Assembly (NCBI GenBank): GCA_030627905.1
Contig: DAOVRZ010000011.1
Span: 12,735-76,734 of the forward strand
DNA: 64,000 bases
DNA from: JAGMES01 sp023128035
Lineage (GTDB): Bacteria; Bacillota; Halanaerobiia; DY22613
Direction: 5' to 3'
The translations under genes and the position numbers were made by a program. Under the pieces are notes generated by a model that saw only the letters and a list, made by a program, of their open reading frames with translations, was not told where the DNA came from and did no database searches. Numbering within the stretch: the stretch's first letter is position 1; each line of letters starts with the position of its first letter. Of the stretch, positions 63,754-64,000 are shown piece by piece.

Positions 63754-63777
63754 TGTACCCTTTGTCAAGGACATTTT
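63754..63777. mobile_element. Terminal inverted repeat of an IS3-family element
   Basis: TGTACCCTTTGTCAAGGACA begins with TG as IS3-family ends do, and lies 10 bases outside the transposase stop codon. It marks the left border of the element in window orientation; the other end is beyond the window. Confidence 0.65.
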
Positions 63778-63786
63778 AAAAAAAGT

Positions 63787-64000
63787 CTATGCTGCATTGA
63801 GAAGATGATTCCTAAATAAAACAGGAGTCATTTTCTTTAAATCCCATTGATATCTATAATTATTATAGTAATCCATATATTCGTCAATTTCAGCTTCAAG
63901 CTCTTCTAGAGTTTCACATGATTTAATATATGCTTCATCTTTAAAGTGTCCAAAAAAGGATTCTTGAGGTGCATTATCCCAGCAGTTTCCTCGCCTTGAC
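63787..64000 (-). CDS. IS3-family transposase (OrfB), C-terminal part, truncated by window edge
   Basis: Reading the minus strand from the window edge gives SRRGNCWDNAPQESFFGHFK, then ELEAEIDEYMDYYNNYRYQW and a stop codon at 63787-63789. This is the end of the DDE integrase core of IS3-family OrfB (IS150-like): WDNAxxESFF includes the catalytic Glu. The 5' part lies outside. The element has inserted 40 bases after the chemoreceptor gene. Confidence 0.9.
   Translation of the reverse strand, partial: SRRGNCWDNAPQESFFGHFKDEAYIKSCETLEELEAEIDEYMDYYNNYRYQWDLKKMTPVLFRNHLLNAA

Overview
The window is low-GC DNA with AGGAGG-type ribosome binding sites and frequent TTG/GTG starts. Its gene set (GlnR-glnA, PurR, type I-alpha glutamine synthetase, ctc-pth) points to a Firmicutes-type (Clostridia or Halanaerobiia-like) anaerobe. 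The genus cannot be fixed from sequence alone.

Layout. (1) 1-16067: the 3' part of a non-ribosomal peptide/polyketide assembly line in three co-directional genes: an NRPS that enters from the left edge, a KS-AT-KR-ACP-C hybrid whose AT has lost its nucleophile, and an NRPS ending in an epimerization domain. No thioesterase is visible. (2) 16.2-25.2 kb: Ca2+/H+ antiporter, membrane-anchored EEP phosphatase/nuclease, cyanophycinase and cyanophycin synthetase, ispE, a nucleotidyltransferase, purR with a candidate PurBox, and exonuclease III. (3) 26.2-33.7 kb: a radical-SAM RiPP locus with two LytTR regulators, a small CXXX-system protein, a double-length radical SAM maturase, three Cys-rich CX3-repeat precursors, an ABC exporter and a decayed second exporter. 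(4) 33.8-49.1 kb: a defence-like island with two AAA-ATPase/PD-(D/E)XK proteins, a divergent ankyrin protein, a 49-residue SMP-like protein, and a type III-B (Cmr) CRISPR operon led by a DHH-phosphoesterase (NrN-like) gene and a CorA-like membrane effector. The tail of a third AAA/nuclease gene and its hairpin lie beyond the cmr genes. (5) 49.1-56.1 kb: an ATPase-like protein with a ruined P-loop, glnR-glnA with a textbook GlnR site, a decayed oligopeptide permease gene, an ECF S component, a HypE-like protein and a DEDD-exonuclease-like protein. (6) 56.2-64 kb: glmU-prs-ctc-pth, an MFS transporter, a frameshifted flavin-reductase-like gene, a chemoreceptor, and an IS3-family element running off the right edge.

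In Bacillus the order ispE-purR-yabJ-spoVG-glmU-prs-ctc-pth is contiguous. Here about 31 kb of mostly accessory DNA (RiPP locus, CRISPR island, pseudogenes) sits between purR and glmU, and no spoVG or yabJ is present. The two most interesting systems are the Cmr-CorA-NrN module, which predicts SAM-AMP signalling, and the CX3-repeat RiPP locus with its fused maturase. The dead-AT PKS module, predicted to make a statine-like unit from Phe, is also notable. Several intergenic palindromes recur, including an IS200/IS605-like family and a short TTAAGAAATAATAAC hairpin family. No tRNA, rRNA or CRISPR array was seen.
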